Part shown: positions 35,515-45,979 of the stretch, piece by piece
How the letters are laid out: each line of letters opens with the position of its first letter
Numbering within the stretch: the stretch's first letter is position 1
From: Thermoanaerobacteraceae bacterium
GTDB lineage: Bacteria; Bacillota; Thermoanaerobacteria; Thermoanaerobacterales; UBA4877
Length of the DNA: 64,000 nucleotides
Assembly: GCA_030016635.1 (NCBI GenBank)
Contig: JASEJQ010000005.1
Location: 1 to 64,000 of the forward strand
Direction of reading: 5' to 3'
Position numbers and translations under genes: made by a program
The notes under the pieces: generated by a model
The model's input: the letters and a program-made list of their open reading frames with translations, nothing else
What the model was told of the DNA's origin: nothing
Database searches by the model: none

Positions 35515-36722
35515 CTTTCTACCTCCTCAATGCTGAGGGAATTCATGATGCCCAGGAGGCAGAAGGTGGTAACTATGGAACTTCCGCCGTAGCTTATAAA
35601 AGGCAGGGTAACCCCGGTAAGAGGTATAAACTTGGTAACCCCTCCTATGATTATGAAGGTCTGAAAAGCCAGCATTGAGGCTATACCGGTGAGCAGGAGT
35701 TCCTTGAGGCTGTCGTCGGATGCCATAGCACTCAGATATGCCCTCACAAATATCAGGAGGTATATTACAATCACGGCCAGGCCGACCAGGAGTCCAAATT
35801 CCTCTACCATAATGGAAAATATCAGGTCTGTGGACACTGCCGGGATATACTCAGGATGGCCGAGGCCAAGCCCCGACCCAAAAAGCCCGCCGGCCCCTAT
35901 GGCAAAGAGAGACTGTACAATCTGATATCCCTTACCGGGCACGTCCATCCAGGGGTTCAGCCATGCCTCAAACCTCACCCTCACATGGCTGAATACAAGA
36001 TAGCTTATTACAGCGCCAACTGCAAACATGGTCAGTCCTATGAGGGGATAACGCAGCTTTCCCGTAGCTGTATATACAAACACTATCCCCGTAAGAAAGA
36101 AAATAATGGCTGTGCCCAGATCCTTCTGAATAAAAAGCAGTAGAACTATAGCGACCACAAAACCGCTATAGTAAAGTATATCCTTTGGTTCTCTGCGTTC
36201 TCTCAGAAAAGAGGCTGATGTCAGGCAGAAAAGTATCTTCACAAACTCTGAGGGCTGAAATGAGTAGCCTGCAATGATAATCCAGTTGGTTGAACCGCCG
36301 ATTTCTTTACCAAAGATTATTGTGACAGCAAGCAATAGAAGCGAAGCTATTCCGAAATACCAGTAATATTTTATTAAGTGGCCATAATATTTAAATAAAA
36401 ATGTAAATACTATGAATGCAGCTACACCGCCGGTTATCCATATAAACTGGCGGTAGGCCAGGCCCTCATTAACCCTGTATATCATCACGAGTCCAATGCC
36501 GCATAGAAAATTGCTTAATAAAAACAGCATAGCATCGCCATTTAAAGCAAATATGCGCATCGTGATAAAGCCAATGGTGATTATGGCCATAAATCCAAGA
36601 CCCATATAAAGTGGTTTTGGGTTTATTGGTGTATTACTTAAAGAGAGCAGGGAAAAACAAATAATCAAAAACAGATACAGGGACAAAAGCATAGCTCTGT
36701 AATATCTGGAAGCCTTTACCAT
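35511..36722 (-). CDS. FtsW/RodA/SpoVE-family peptidoglycan polymerase (SEDS)
   Basis: An integral membrane glycan polymerase of 403 aa with about ten to twelve helices. SEDS signatures are GGSTNWIIIAGYSFQPSEFVKI, QKDLGTAIIFF, GLGHPEYIPAVSTDLIFSIMVEEFGL and LPFISYGGSSIVTTF. It pairs with the downstream penicillin-binding protein. Whether it serves division or another growth mode cannot be told from sequence alone. It follows an FHA-domain gene by 4 nt. Confidence 0.93.
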   Translation of the reverse strand: MVKASRYYRAMLLSLYLFLIICFSLLSLSNTPINPKPLYMGLGFMAIITIGFITMRIFALNGDAMLFLLSNFLCGIGLVMIYRVNEGLAYRQFIWITGGVAAFIVFTFLFKYYGHLIKYYWYFGIASLLLLAVTIIFGKEIGGSTNWIIIAGYSFQPSEFVKILFCLTSASFLRERREPKDILYYSGFVVAIVLLLFIQKDLGTAIIFFLTGIVFVYTATGKLRYPLIGLTMFAVGAVISYLVFSHVRVRFEAWLNPWMDVPGKGYQIVQSLFAIGAGGLFGSGLGLGHPEYIPAVSTDLIFSIMVEEFGLLVGLAVIVIYLLIFVRAYLSAMASDDSLKELLLTGIASMLAFQTFIIIGGVTKFIPLTGVTLPFISYGGSSIVTTFCLLGIMNSLSIEEVER

Positions 36723-36726
36723 ATAA

Positions 36727-37119
36727 TCAGCTCCTATATGTCAGTTTTACCGGGCCAATCATAATTACGTCTCCATCCCTCAATCTTGCCTTTCCTTTGA
36801 TTTTTTTACCGTTGATTATAGTGCCGTTGGAACTTTTGAGGTCTTCTATATAATATCCTCTCCAGCTTTTTATAATACTGGCATGTCTACTGGATATAAA
36901 CGGATTGTTCAGGACTATATCACAGTCCTCGCCCCTGCCTATTATGGTATTCTCCTTTAATTCATACCTTATAGCAGGGTCATCGTTAGAAACCAGATAG
37001 GCCCCCAATTTTTCCCCGTACCATCCCGTAAGCCTTATGATCTGGATGGTGTTGAACAGGAAATAATATACTAAGGACATCAATATCCACTTAAACAGAC
37101 CTGCCAGAAATTCATACAT
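36727..37119 (-). CDS. FHA-domain protein with N-terminal membrane helix
   Basis: A 130-aa protein with a membrane segment (about residues 8-30) and a cytoplasmic FHA domain that binds phosphothreonine peptides. FHA marks are TIIGRGEDCDIVLNNPFISSRHASI and SSNGTIINGKKI, with the core Arg, Ser and Asn present. It lies upstream of a SEDS polymerase and a PBP. In related bacteria FHA proteins link Ser/Thr kinase signals to wall synthesis. No such kinase is in this window. Confidence 0.9.
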   Translation of the reverse strand: MYEFLAGLFKWILMSLVYYFLFNTIQIIRLTGWYGEKLGAYLVSNDDPAIRYELKENTIIGRGEDCDIVLNNPFISSRHASIIKSWRGYYIEDLKSSNGTIINGKKIKGKARLRDGDVIMIGPVKLTYRS

Positions 37120-37122
37120 AAG

Positions 37123-39903
37123 CTACACAACCTCCAAGCCCACCTTTAAGTATGGCCTCAAATACTGACCTGTATAAGAATTATCCATCATGCTGACCTC
37201 TTCAGGGGTACCCATAGCTATTATTTCTCCACCCCTATCCCCACCTTCTGGTCCAAGGTCTATAATGTAGTCAGCGGTCTTTATTACATCCATATTATGC
37301 TCTATCACTATTACAGTATTACCGCCTTCCACCAGTCTGCCCAGCACATTAAGGAGCATGTGCACATCTGCTATATGCAGACCTGTTGTAGGTTCATCCA
37401 GTATATACAGCGTCTTGCCGGTAGGTCTTCTGGAAAGCTCTGTGGCCAGCTTTACCCTCTGCGCCTCTCCTCCAGATAGCTGCGTTGAAGGCTGGCCCAG
37501 CTTGATATAACCAAGCCCTACATCATAAAGTGTCTGAAGCTTAGCCTTGATCCTTGGAATATTTTCAAAAAACTCCAGCGCCTCCTCCACAGTCATATCC
37601 AGTACATCTGCAATATTTTTCCCCTTGTACTTCACCTCTAAGGTTTCCCTGTTGTACCTCTTGCCTTTGCATACCTCACATGGTACATAAACGTCAGAAA
37701 GGAAGTGCATCTCTATCCTGATTATACCGTCACCACCGCATGCTTCGCAGCGGCCCCCCTTTACATTGAAACTGAAGCGCCCCGGCTTATATCCCCTCAT
37801 TTTGGAATCAGGAGTCTGGGAAAATATTTCCCTTATCAGGTCAAAAACTCCGGTATATGTTGCCGGATTTGACCGTGGGGTCCGTCCTATGGGGGATTGA
37901 TCTATATTTATTACCTTATCCAGGTATTCTATTCCTTCTATAGTGTCGTGTAGTCCAGCCTCTTCTCTGGCACCATTTAGTCTCTTGGCCAGGGCTTTAT
38001 ATAGTATCTCATTTACCAGGGTGCTCTTTCCCGAGCCTGACACGCCCGTAACGCATGTAAATACTCCCAGTGGGAATGACACGTCGATATCCTTTAAGTT
38101 GTTCTCCCTTGCCCCTCTTACCGTCAGCCAGTTTCCATTGGGTTTTTTCCTTTCCAAAGGTACAGGGATACTCCTCCTGCCGCTTAAATACTGGCCGGTT
38201 ATGGATCTTTCGCATTTCTTTATATCTTCGATGGTGCCGCAGGCCACAATCTCACCCCCATGGGAACCGGGCCCCGGCCCAACATCTATGATATAGTCTG
38301 CTGCATACATTGTTTCCTCATCATGTTCCACCACTATTAAGGTATTTCCAAGGTCCCTAAGATTTAGCAGGGTCTTTAAAAGCTTGCCGTTATCTTTCTG
38401 ATGAAGTCCTATGCTGGGTTCATCAAGTATATAAAGCACACCTACCAGACCAGAACCTATCTGGCTTGCCAGTCTTATCCTCTGAGATTCACCTCCGGAT
38501 AATGTGGCTGCAGCCCTGGAAAGGGTAAGGTAGTCCAATCCAACATCTATCAAAAACCCAAGTCTGGCTTTAATCTCTTTGAGTATCTGAGATGCAATAA
38601 TCTTTTCCCTTTCGGTGAGTACCAGCTCATCCAGGAATTTCACGAGGTCTCTTATAGAAATGTTGGTCATCTCGGATATATTGATGCCGCCCACTGTAAC
38701 AGCTAAGCTTTCAGGCTTCAACCTGTCCCCATGGCATGCAGGGCAGGGGGTGGTCCTCAAGAAATTATATATTTCCTCTCTTACGAAGCTGGACTTGGTA
38801 TTTTTAAATCTTGTTTCCAATTCATTCAGTACTCCTTCGTAGTGTTCACCATCACCGTAAAGAAATTTATTGTACTCCTCTTCTTCCATATTCTCAATAG
38901 GTACATAGACATCTATGCCCATTTTTCTCATGCTGGTAATCATATTGTGGTATGCCATGGTATCCTTAGCATAAAGCCATGAGTCTATGGCTCCCGAGGT
39001 TATTGCTTTGGATTTATCGGGTATCAACAGATCAGGGTCTACCTTCAGGTCTGTGCCGAGCCCGCTGCATACAGGACATGCTCCAAAGGGGCTGTTAAAG
39101 GAGAACATCCTGGGGCTTAACTCCTCAAGGCTGATGCCGCAGTCAGGGCATGCATAGTTCTCACTGAAAAGCCATTCCTCACCATCCACTATCTCTATTA
39201 TTACCAACCCTTCTGAATGTTTAAGGGCTGTTTCTATGGAGTCTGTGAGCCTGCCCTTTATACCCGGCCTTACCACAAGCCTATCCACTATCACCTCTAT
39301 GGAGTGCTTTTTGTTCTTCTCCAGTTTTACATCCTGGTTTACCTCCATAACAGAGCCATCGACACGCATGCGGACAAATCCACTCTTCTTAATAAAGTCA
39401 AATATCTTTGCGAACTCCCCCTTTCTGCCCCTCACCAGCGGTGATAAGATCTGTATCTTTGTCCCCTCATGGAGAGACATAACCTTATCCACCATCTGGT
39501 CTACTGTCTGCTGGCTTATCTCCCTGCCACAGTTCGGGCAATGTGGAATTCCTATGCGTGCATAGAGAAGCCTCATGTAGTCGTATATCTCTGTCACAGT
39601 CCCTACTGTGGAACGGGGGTTCTTGCTGGTAGTCTTCTGGTCGATGGATATGGCCGGGGATAGTCCCTCTATATAGTCTACGTCGGGCTTGTTGGCCTGG
39701 CCAAGGAACTGCCTAGCGTAAGCCGACAAGGACTCCACGTACCTCCTCTGTCCCTCAGCATAAATTGTGTCAAATGCTAAGGATGACTTTCCTGACCCGC
39801 TCAGGCCAGTGATTACCACCAGTTTATCTCTGGGTATGGATACATCTATATTTTTCAGGTTGTGTTCTCTGGCGCCTTTCACAAAAATTTCATCTTTGGC
39901 CAT
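37123..39903 (-). CDS. uvrA: Excinuclease ABC subunit A
   Basis: Damage-recognition ATPase of nucleotide-excision repair, 926 aa. Both ABC halves are complete: Walker [15 protein letters not shown] and [15 protein letters not shown], signatures [18 protein letters not shown] and [16 protein letters not shown]. Zinc-finger cysteines appear at CPNCG, CPDCG/CPVCSG and CEACGG/CEVCKG. It starts 29 nt after the uvrB stop with AGGTGAT ahead of ATG 39903. It is shorter than the usual 940 or so, but I see no missing motif. Confidence 0.96.
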   Translation of the reverse strand: MAKDEIFVKGAREHNLKNIDVSIPRDKLVVITGLSGSGKSSLAFDTIYAEGQRRYVESLSAYARQFLGQANKPDVDYIEGLSPAISIDQKTTSKNPRSTVGTVTEIYDYMRLLYARIGIPHCPNCGREISQQTVDQMVDKVMSLHEGTKIQILSPLVRGRKGEFAKIFDFIKKSGFVRMRVDGSVMEVNQDVKLEKNKKHSIEVIVDRLVVRPGIKGRLTDSIETALKHSEGLVIIEIVDGEEWLFSENYACPDCGISLEELSPRMFSFNSPFGACPVCSGLGTDLKVDPDLLIPDKSKAITSGAIDSWLYAKDTMAYHNMITSMRKMGIDVYVPIENMEEEEYNKFLYGDGEHYEGVLNELETRFKNTKSSFVREEIYNFLRTTPCPACHGDRLKPESLAVTVGGINISEMTNISIRDLVKFLDELVLTEREKIIASQILKEIKARLGFLIDVGLDYLTLSRAAATLSGGESQRIRLASQIGSGLVGVLYILDEPSIGLHQKDNGKLLKTLLNLRDLGNTLIVVEHDEETMYAADYIIDVGPGPGSHGGEIVACGTIEDIKKCERSITGQYLSGRRSIPVPLERKKPNGNWLTVRGARENNLKDIDVSFPLGVFTCVTGVSGSGKSTLVNEILYKALAKRLNGAREEAGLHDTIEGIEYLDKVINIDQSPIGRTPRSNPATYTGVFDLIREIFSQTPDSKMRGYKPGRFSFNVKGGRCEACGGDGIIRIEMHFLSDVYVPCEVCKGKRYNRETLEVKYKGKNIADVLDMTVEEALEFFENIPRIKAKLQTLYDVGLGYIKLGQPSTQLSGGEAQRVKLATELSRRPTGKTLYILDEPTTGLHIADVHMLLNVLGRLVEGGNTVIVIEHNMDVIKTADYIIDLGPEGGDRGGEIIAMGTPEEVSMMDNSYTGQYLRPYLKVGLEVV

Positions 39904-39932
39904 CTATATTATCACCTCAGTTTTAAAGTCAC

Positions 39933-41930
39933 CTATTGTTTCGCAAGAAGTTTCTTCAGGTCCATCATTTTATCCCGCAATTCTATGGCCTTCTCAAACT
40001 GCAGTTCTCTTGCTGCAGCCATCATCTGGTCCTCTAAGAAACTTATGGTCACCATCAATTCTTCTTTATTTATAGGCTTTTTACCTCCTGTCTTTACCTT
40101 ATCCGCTTTATACTCACCCTTTGATTCGCTCACTTTTGTCATGGCTAATATGTCCCTTACCGATTTCTGGACGGTGGTCGGTGTTATGTTATGCTCAATG
40201 TTATACCGTATCTGTATTTCTCTCCTCCTGTTGGTCTCATCAATAGCCCTTTTCATAGAATCTGTTATTGCGTCGGCATACATTATCACCCGGCCATCCA
40301 CATTTCTGGCTGCCCTGCCGACTGTCTGAATAAGAGAAATCTCAGACCTTAAGAAACCTTCTTTATCTGCATCCAGTATAGCTACCAACTCCACCTCAGG
40401 AAGGTCCAAACCCTCCCTCAAAAGGTTTATACCCACCAGTACATCAAACTCACCGAGCCTGAGGTCTCTTATTATCTCCATCCTTTCTAAGGCATCTATG
40501 TCCGAGTGCATATATCTAACTTTGATACCTATGTCCTTGAGATAGTCCGTAAGGTCTTCGGCCATTCTCTTGGTCAATGTGGTTACAAGTACCCTATGGC
40601 CTCTTTCGGCTGTTTTCCTTATTTCGGCTATCAAATCGTCTATCTGACCGGTTACAGGCCTGACCTCTATAGCCGGGTCTATCAGCCCGGTAGGTCTGAT
40701 TATCTGCTCGACTACCTGTTCAGAATGCTCCAGCTCAAATGGCCCTGGAGTGGCCGAAACAAATACTACCTGATTTATCTTCTTTATAAACTCATCAAAC
40801 TTAAACGGCCTGTTGTCGTAACAGGAAGGCAGCCTGAAGCCATGCTCCACAAGGGCATCCTTCCTCGACCTATCTCCATTGTACATAGCCCTGAGCTGCG
40901 GTATTGTCTCATGGGACTCATCTATAAAAAGCAGAAAATCTTCAGGGAAATAATCTATAAGGGTATATGGGGCGCTGCCAGGCGGCCTTCCCGAAAGGTG
41001 CCTGGAATAATTTTCTATACCCTTGCAATAACCCATCTCCTGGAGCATCTCCAGGTCAAACATGGTCCTCTGTTTTAATCTTTCCGCCTCCAGTATCTTA
41101 CCATCATCCTTGAGCTTTTTATACCACCATTCAAACTCCTCCTGAATGCTGTTTATGGCCCTTTTTAATTTTTCCTGAGTGGTAGCATAATGGGATGCTG
41201 GAAGTATCGAAACATGACGCAGTTCTCCCAGTATCTCTCCTGTCAGTACATCTATCTCGGTTATCCTGTCTATCTCATCGCCAAAAAACTCAATCCTGAC
41301 AGCCTTATTGGTAGAGGAAGCTGGAAATACCTCTATGGTATCCCCCTTAACTCTAAACTTACCCCTGGAAAAGTCGATGTCATTCCTGTCATAATGTATA
41401 TCCACAAGATGTCTTAATACATCATCCCTATCCTTATTCATGCCAGGTCTTAAGGAGAGCACAAGATTTCTGTAGTCGATAGGATCTCCCAATCCATATA
41501 TGCAGGATACACTGGCCACTATGATTACATCTCTCCTCTCGAATAACGCTGCAGTGGCTGAGTGTCTCATCTTATCTATCTCATCATTTATGGATGCATC
41601 TTTCTCTATATAAAGGTCAGACTCAGGTACATAAGCCTCCGGCTGATAGTAGTCATAATAGCTTACAAAGTATTCTACAGCATTTTCAGGGAAAAACTCC
41701 TTAAATTCACTGCATAACTGTGCAGCAAGGGTCTTGTTGTGTGCAATAACGAGGGTGGGTTTCTGTACCCGCTGTATGATATTAGCCATGGTAAACGTCT
41801 TGCCAGAGCCGGTTACGCCCAGCATGGTCTGATATTTCATTCCCTCCATTATACCCCTTGACAGCTTATCTATGGCACGAGGCTGGTCTCCTCCTGGTAT
41901 ATAATCACTTTTCAGTTTAAATTCTCCCAT
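39933..41930 (-). CDS. uvrB: Excinuclease ABC subunit B
   Basis: Helicase-like damage verifier that hands DNA from UvrA to UvrC. The 665-aa protein shows Walker [15 protein letters not shown], the beta-hairpin [12 protein letters not shown], helicase motifs ([51 protein letters not shown]) and the C-terminal UVR motif ([16 protein letters not shown]). GGTGGTGAT precedes ATG 41930 by 4 nt, so the four-codon-longer frame is rejected. It is first gene of the uvrB-uvrA-FHA-SEDS-PBP run. Confidence 0.96.
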   Translation of the reverse strand: MGEFKLKSDYIPGGDQPRAIDKLSRGIMEGMKYQTMLGVTGSGKTFTMANIIQRVQKPTLVIAHNKTLAAQLCSEFKEFFPENAVEYFVSYYDYYQPEAYVPESDLYIEKDASINDEIDKMRHSATAALFERRDVIIVASVSCIYGLGDPIDYRNLVLSLRPGMNKDRDDVLRHLVDIHYDRNDIDFSRGKFRVKGDTIEVFPASSTNKAVRIEFFGDEIDRITEIDVLTGEILGELRHVSILPASHYATTQEKLKRAINSIQEEFEWWYKKLKDDGKILEAERLKQRTMFDLEMLQEMGYCKGIENYSRHLSGRPPGSAPYTLIDYFPEDFLLFIDESHETIPQLRAMYNGDRSRKDALVEHGFRLPSCYDNRPFKFDEFIKKINQVVFVSATPGPFELEHSEQVVEQIIRPTGLIDPAIEVRPVTGQIDDLIAEIRKTAERGHRVLVTTLTKRMAEDLTDYLKDIGIKVRYMHSDIDALERMEIIRDLRLGEFDVLVGINLLREGLDLPEVELVAILDADKEGFLRSEISLIQTVGRAARNVDGRVIMYADAITDSMKRAIDETNRRREIQIRYNIEHNITPTTVQKSVRDILAMTKVSESKGEYKADKVKTGGKKPINKEELMVTISFLEDQMMAAARELQFEKAIELRDKMMDLKKLLAKQ

Positions 41931-41966
41931 TATAATCACCACCGGTTTAAATTAACCCATTATTTT

Positions 41967-41975
41967 ATTATACCA
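41967..41975 (-). promoter_or_regulatory. Extended -10 element of the uvrB operon promoter
   Basis: The minus strand reads TGGTATAAT here, 36 bp before the uvrB start. No good -35 box lies 17 bp upstream, which is usual for extended -10 promoters. Confidence 0.45.
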
Positions 41976-42010
41976 TATAAGACAACCACATATAAAACCG
42001 AAAGGAAAAA

Positions 42011-42032
42011 GGCCCCCATATCAATGGCGGCC
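42011..42032 (-). terminator. Terminator after the MinJ-like gene
   Basis: A 9-bp stem with one mismatch (42011-42019 with 42024-42032, loop ATCA) is followed on the minus strand by TTTTTCC. It overlaps the stop codon at 42021. Confidence 0.7.
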
Positions 42033-43265
42033 CCATTTATCCATAATATTCTTATATATCCTTTCTAAAATTGACGGTGCTTCGGAAACTATAAAACCAG
42101 GGTTGGTATTCTTAGGTACAAAAAGTATACCAAGTTGGGTTATCCCATTTTTATAATCACTGTACTCGCATGTTTTCCTGGTCCCCTCCGTATTGACGAC
42201 ATCCACCCATATGTGTGATGCCATCTCATGAAGGATATCCCTTATATTCTCCTCACTATCCACTTCTCTACCATTTATGCTCAAGATGACATCTCCCGGA
42301 CTCAAACCCATCCTATCGGCCGGACCTCCCCTTTTTACCTCTAATACCCTCATTCCCTTCTCTGGCGGCACATAAAGAGGCTTACCTTTATCCTCTATAT
42401 ATCTGCCATATATTATAAGGGCCTCATGGCCTATAGGAGCAAACAGAGCTGCTACATATTTCATAATGACGCTGTATGGGGCGAGCAGAGATAGGATAAT
42501 GAGTATGATACTGAATCCGAGCAGCCTTAATGCAGAGCTTTTGCTCCTTTTCTCTGGCGTCTCTGTAAGCACAATATCACCATATCCAAGGGCAGCAATT
42601 CCGTTAAGTATTATAAATACAGAGCTTTCTGTAACCCCCGGCATCTTTATAAGCGGCCACCAGTCCGGGGTAGCAACCGTCCCGCTGTTCAGGAATGGTC
42701 CTGTGTAAAGGACAAGTATCAGTATTGGGATTGGCCAAAACCTCTGCATGTTAAAACCACCTACAACACTGCCGTCTTTACGTTCTATAAATATAGGCAG
42801 CCTATCCCTATGGCCATCAAGCCATATAAGAAGGCTCTCCATAAGGTGCAAAATACCAACCAGTGCCATAAGACCGGCTACGTTTATATGGGGGTATCCA
42901 AAGATAAGGCTTACGAGTGATACTATACCACCAGCATAGGAAAAACATATATAACGTGGATTTATGAGCATTAAGAGTATGGCTAGGGGCCAGACATACT
43001 CCAGCCCCGACTGGTCCATGGTTATGCCCAGAAATACCATTATAAAGCTACCTATAAGTCCGCCCAGCAGTCCAAAGAATATGGAGTCCAGCACCCTTTC
43101 TCTTATAGGATACTGGACATCACCCAATATTTCTACCTCCATCCTGGCAATCCTGCGGTACTGCATATACACTATAAGGACAACTACCCAGAATACAGGT
43201 TGAATAACTGAAAGCGAATAAGATTTTATTATAAGCCATGACATATCAATAAAATTTGACATCAT
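42021..43265 (-). CDS. MinJ-like multi-pass membrane protein with C-terminal PDZ domain
   Basis: A 414-aa protein with about seven or eight membrane helices over residues 10-290 and a PDZ domain near 300-380 (VLEVKRGGPADRMGLSPGDVILSINGREV). In B. subtilis MinJ has the same layout and bridges DivIVA and MinD at division sites, and its gene also lies beside ctpB and ftsEX. The match in architecture and neighbourhood makes a MinJ-like topological role likely. Sequence identity could not be measured here. It follows ctpA by 6 nt. Confidence 0.78.
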   Translation of the reverse strand: MMSNFIDMSWLIIKSYSLSVIQPVFWVVVLIVYMQYRRIARMEVEILGDVQYPIRERVLDSIFFGLLGGLIGSFIMVFLGITMDQSGLEYVWPLAILLMLINPRYICFSYAGGIVSLVSLIFGYPHINVAGLMALVGILHLMESLLIWLDGHRDRLPIFIERKDGSVVGGFNMQRFWPIPILILVLYTGPFLNSGTVATPDWWPLIKMPGVTESSVFIILNGIAALGYGDIVLTETPEKRSKSSALRLLGFSIILIILSLLAPYSVIMKYVAALFAPIGHEALIIYGRYIEDKGKPLYVPPEKGMRVLEVKRGGPADRMGLSPGDVILSINGREVDSEENIRDILHEMASHIWVDVVNTEGTRKTCEYSDYKNGITQLGILFVPKNTNPGFIVSEAPSILERIYKNIMDKWGRH

Positions 43266-43271
43266 TAATTA

Positions 43272-44480
43272 TCACCTGCTGTTTATTTTCTGTTCTAACA
43301 CCTCTATCGCCTTTTTCAACTGCGTATCTTTATCCTTTGGAACAGTCACCATCTGAGCAACATCTTCCGGAAGTTCAACCACAATATCAGGCAATATCCC
43401 TTTGCCCTGTATATCAGTACCTTTAGGAGTATAGTATTTCGCAATGGTATATTTCAAACCCGAGCCATCCTCAAATTTGTACATGGTCTGGACAAGTCCC
43501 TTCCCAAACGTCTTTGTTCCAACTAAAGTACCAGCCCCATTATCCCTTATAGCACCCGACAGTATTTCCGAAGCGCTGGCACTGCCTCCGTTTACCAAAA
43601 CCACCAGCGGAAGTCCCAGTGCCCTCCCATCGGAGTAGCTATATTCTCTCTTGCCGTTCCTATCCTCTGTATAGACGATGGTACCTTTTGGAAGAATTTC
43701 ATCGGCTATGTTTACACATACATCAAGTAGTCCGCCCGGATTATCCCTGAGGTCTATTATTATTCCCTTAACGTCTTGAGCTTTAAGGTCTTTGACTGCA
43801 TTTTTAAAGTCTTCATCGGTATGTTCATCGAACATGGTAAGCCTTATATATCCGATATCATTGCTGAGTTTTTCATAGCTCACTGTTTCCAGCTTTATGA
43901 CATCTCTTTTTATATTAAAGTTGAGAGGCTGGTCTACACCTTCTCTTGTAATTGTCACCTTAACCATAGTGCCGGCCTGGCCTTTCATCATAGCAACCGC
44001 AGCATCGAGGTCTTTTCCCGACACAGGCTTGTCATCTACTGCTATTATAATATCATTTGCCTTTATGCCCACCGTCTCGGCAGGTGAACCTTTTATTGGA
44101 GAGACCACACGTATATTCCCCTCATCATCAGCAGATACCACCAGGCCGATGCCTGCATAGTTGCCCGTGGTTTCTGTCATAAAATCATTGTACTCTTTCT
44201 GTGTCATATAAACTGTATATGGGTCATTCAAAGATGCTGCCATACCCTTGAAGGCCCCATCGTACAATGTTTTTGGATCCACATCGGTCAGATATCTTTG
44301 AGTCAGGATGGACTTTATCTCCATTAATTTTCTAAATTCCATAAAATCATCATATTGTTTGCCTGAAAGCACAATAGAACCACCTGGCAGTGGAACCGGT
44401 ACAAAACTTATTAAGGCAACGGCTACAGCAAAACCTACTAAAACCAGTGCAATGTCTTTAATGAAATTTTTATTTCGCAC
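43272..44480 (-). CDS. ctpA: S41 C-terminal processing peptidase (CtpA/CtpB)
   Basis: A secreted or membrane-tethered serine protease of 402 aa with an N-terminal hydrophobic segment (about residues 10-28), a PDZ domain (IRVVSPIKGSPAETVGIKANDIIIAVDDKPV) and the S41 core. The catalytic Ser lies in GGSASASEILSGAIRDNG and the Lys in GTKTFGKGLVQ. The start is GTG 44480 with AGGTG 7 nt upstream; an ATG 2 nt before it opens a frame that ends after four codons. It may cut envelope or sporulation signalling proteins as CtpB does. Confidence 0.93.
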   Translation of the reverse strand: MRNKNFIKDIALVLVGFAVAVALISFVPVPLPGGSIVLSGKQYDDFMEFRKLMEIKSILTQRYLTDVDPKTLYDGAFKGMAASLNDPYTVYMTQKEYNDFMTETTGNYAGIGLVVSADDEGNIRVVSPIKGSPAETVGIKANDIIIAVDDKPVSGKDLDAAVAMMKGQAGTMVKVTITREGVDQPLNFNIKRDVIKLETVSYEKLSNDIGYIRLTMFDEHTDEDFKNAVKDLKAQDVKGIIIDLRDNPGGLLDVCVNIADEILPKGTIVYTEDRNGKREYSYSDGRALGLPLVVLVNGGSASASEILSGAIRDNGAGTLVGTKTFGKGLVQTMYKFEDGSGLKYTIAKYYTPKGTDIQGKGILPDIVVELPEDVAQMVTVPKDKDTQLKKAIEVLEQKINSR

Positions 44481-44529
44481 ACATAATCACCTCTAAAAAT
44501 GTATAATTTGGGTGTAAAAAGCATTCTAT

Positions 44530-44737
44530 GAATGATAGCAGCATCCATGTACCTGGTCGCTCGTCTTGATACTCTAATGATTCGTGGCTGCTATTTGGCC
44601 GGGTGCGCCTCCATTCGGCGTCCTTGCCTTAAGGTCGGCTCATCTGGCGTCCATGCCAGATGCCCCGGCTACACTTGCCACTTATCAAGGGTATCATAGA
44701 CTCTCTTTAAGGTTGCATTTGATGCTCGCTATCATTC
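44530..44737 (+). repeat. Structured intergenic repeat, full copy D
   Basis: A 208-bp element filling most of the 343-bp gap between ctpA and the M23 peptidase gene. Its ends are inverted: GAATGATAGC...GCATC at the left, GATGC...GCTATCATTC at the right. Inside are a second stem (GATACTCT with a partner near 44690), GTGGC/GCCAC, a GCGCC/GGCGT hairpin and an ATCTGGC/GCCAGAT hairpin. It has no open frame. The same architecture recurs at 57665 and 60461. No other feature was seen in this gap apart from the terminator at 44807. Confidence 0.9.
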
Positions 44738-44806
44738 TTTTCAGACTTCTTGCAGTGTAATCACGATAAGCTTACTATAAAATTATACAATAATATCAAT
44801 AAAAAA

Positions 44807-44829
44807 AATAGGTATCAGCTGTACCTATT
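44807..44829 (-). terminator. Terminator after the M23 peptidase gene
   Basis: An 8-bp stem, AATAGGTA (44807-44814) with TACCTATT (44822-44829), is followed on the minus strand by TTTTTTATTG. It overlaps the stop codon. Confidence 0.85.
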
Positions 44830-45961
44830 TAAAATATGGCATCGGGTCTACCGGTGTACCGTTCTTTCTTACCTCAAAATGCAGATGAGAACCGGTAGAT
44901 AGTCCTGTACTTCCTGCCTTTGCTATCTGCTGACCTTTTGTTACCTTGTCTCCAACCTTTACAAGCAGTTTTGAGTTGTGCCCATACAGAGTGGAAATCC
45001 CGCTTCCATGGTCTATTATAACGGCGTTTCCATATCCGCCATATACACCTGCAAATATGACCTCTCCGTCAGCAGCAGCTAAGACCCTGCTGCCCATGGG
45101 TGTGGCCATGTCTACTCCTGTATGCATTTTCTCTGTCTTTAATATTGGATGAACCCTCCATCCATATGGGTCGGAAATTTTTGTATAGTCCGGCGCTGGC
45201 CAGGCAAATACTCCACCGTCATACTTTAACTTAGATTTTTCCTGCAGTTTCTTGATCATATTGCCTATCTCAATAGACTCCTGCTCCGCCTCATCAAGAG
45301 CAGCCTCAAGCTGTTCTCTCTGTGACTCCAGCCTTTTAACAAGCAAACTCCTGTTGGTCTCTTGATTTTTAAGGTCCCTCTTTCTCGAATCTATCTGGTT
45401 TTTTGTAGCAAGCAGCTGTGCCTTCTGATCAAGGAGTTTCTGCTTTTCAGCCTCAATAGCATCCCTATTTGACTTCATTTCATACAGCAGTTTGTTGTCA
45501 TAATCAATAATACGCTGTATCATATCCAGTCTGGATATGAAGTCGCTGAAATCAGTTGAATCAAGAAGGACCTCCACGTAACCGGTGGGGCCATTTATGT
45601 ACATTGCCTTGATCCTTTCTTTATAGAGGTTATTTTCCCTCTCCAGCGTTTCTTGAGCCTCCTCTAAATCTTTTTGCGTCTGATCATAGTTCTTCTGAAT
45701 CTGGTTAAGTTGAACCTGCAGAGTTTCAAGCTGGGAATTGGTCTCGTTTATTTTCCTGTCAAGATCTTCTAATTCTTTAAGATATTGACTTTTCTGCTTC
45801 TCAACGGTGTTTATCTGAGTTTTTGTTTCTTTAATCTTTTTGTCAACCGCCTGCTTTTGCTTTAGATAATCATTCAATGTGTCCGCACTGGCTGTGCCGA
45901 AAAAAATGGTTGCAGCAATGGCAGGAACCAGAACAACGGCAGCTAATCTTTTATACCTCAT
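44825..45961 (-). CDS. EnvC-like M23 murein hydrolase with coiled coil
   Basis: A secreted 378-aa peptidoglycan hydrolase. It has a signal peptide (to about residue 26, ASA), a long coiled coil (about 30-235, rich in Lys, Glu, Gln, Leu heptads) and a C-terminal LytM/M23 domain (about 265-375). The zinc ligands are present: HTGVDMATP and HLHFEV, with YGNAVIIDHGSGISTLYGH between. Unlike E. coli EnvC it should therefore be catalytic. It lies directly after ftsX. FtsEX drives such coiled-coil hydrolases or their activators in division, so it is probably the FtsEX-controlled enzyme. Confidence 0.92.
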   Translation of the reverse strand: MRYKRLAAVVLVPAIAATIFFGTASADTLNDYLKQKQAVDKKIKETKTQINTVEKQKSQYLKELEDLDRKINETNSQLETLQVQLNQIQKNYDQTQKDLEEAQETLERENNLYKERIKAMYINGPTGYVEVLLDSTDFSDFISRLDMIQRIIDYDNKLLYEMKSNRDAIEAEKQKLLDQKAQLLATKNQIDSRKRDLKNQETNRSLLVKRLESQREQLEAALDEAEQESIEIGNMIKKLQEKSKLKYDGGVFAWPAPDYTKISDPYGWRVHPILKTEKMHTGVDMATPMGSRVLAAADGEVIFAGVYGGYGNAVIIDHGSGISTLYGHNSKLLVKVGDKVTKGQQIAKAGSTGLSTGSHLHFEVRKNGTPVDPMPYFK

Positions 45962-45979
45962 TCGTCAATACCTCCTGGA

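Noticed and set aside
44481-44824. A small protein gene inside the full repeat copies.
   Set aside because: The three full copies share structure rather than an open frame; stops fall in different frames in each copy.
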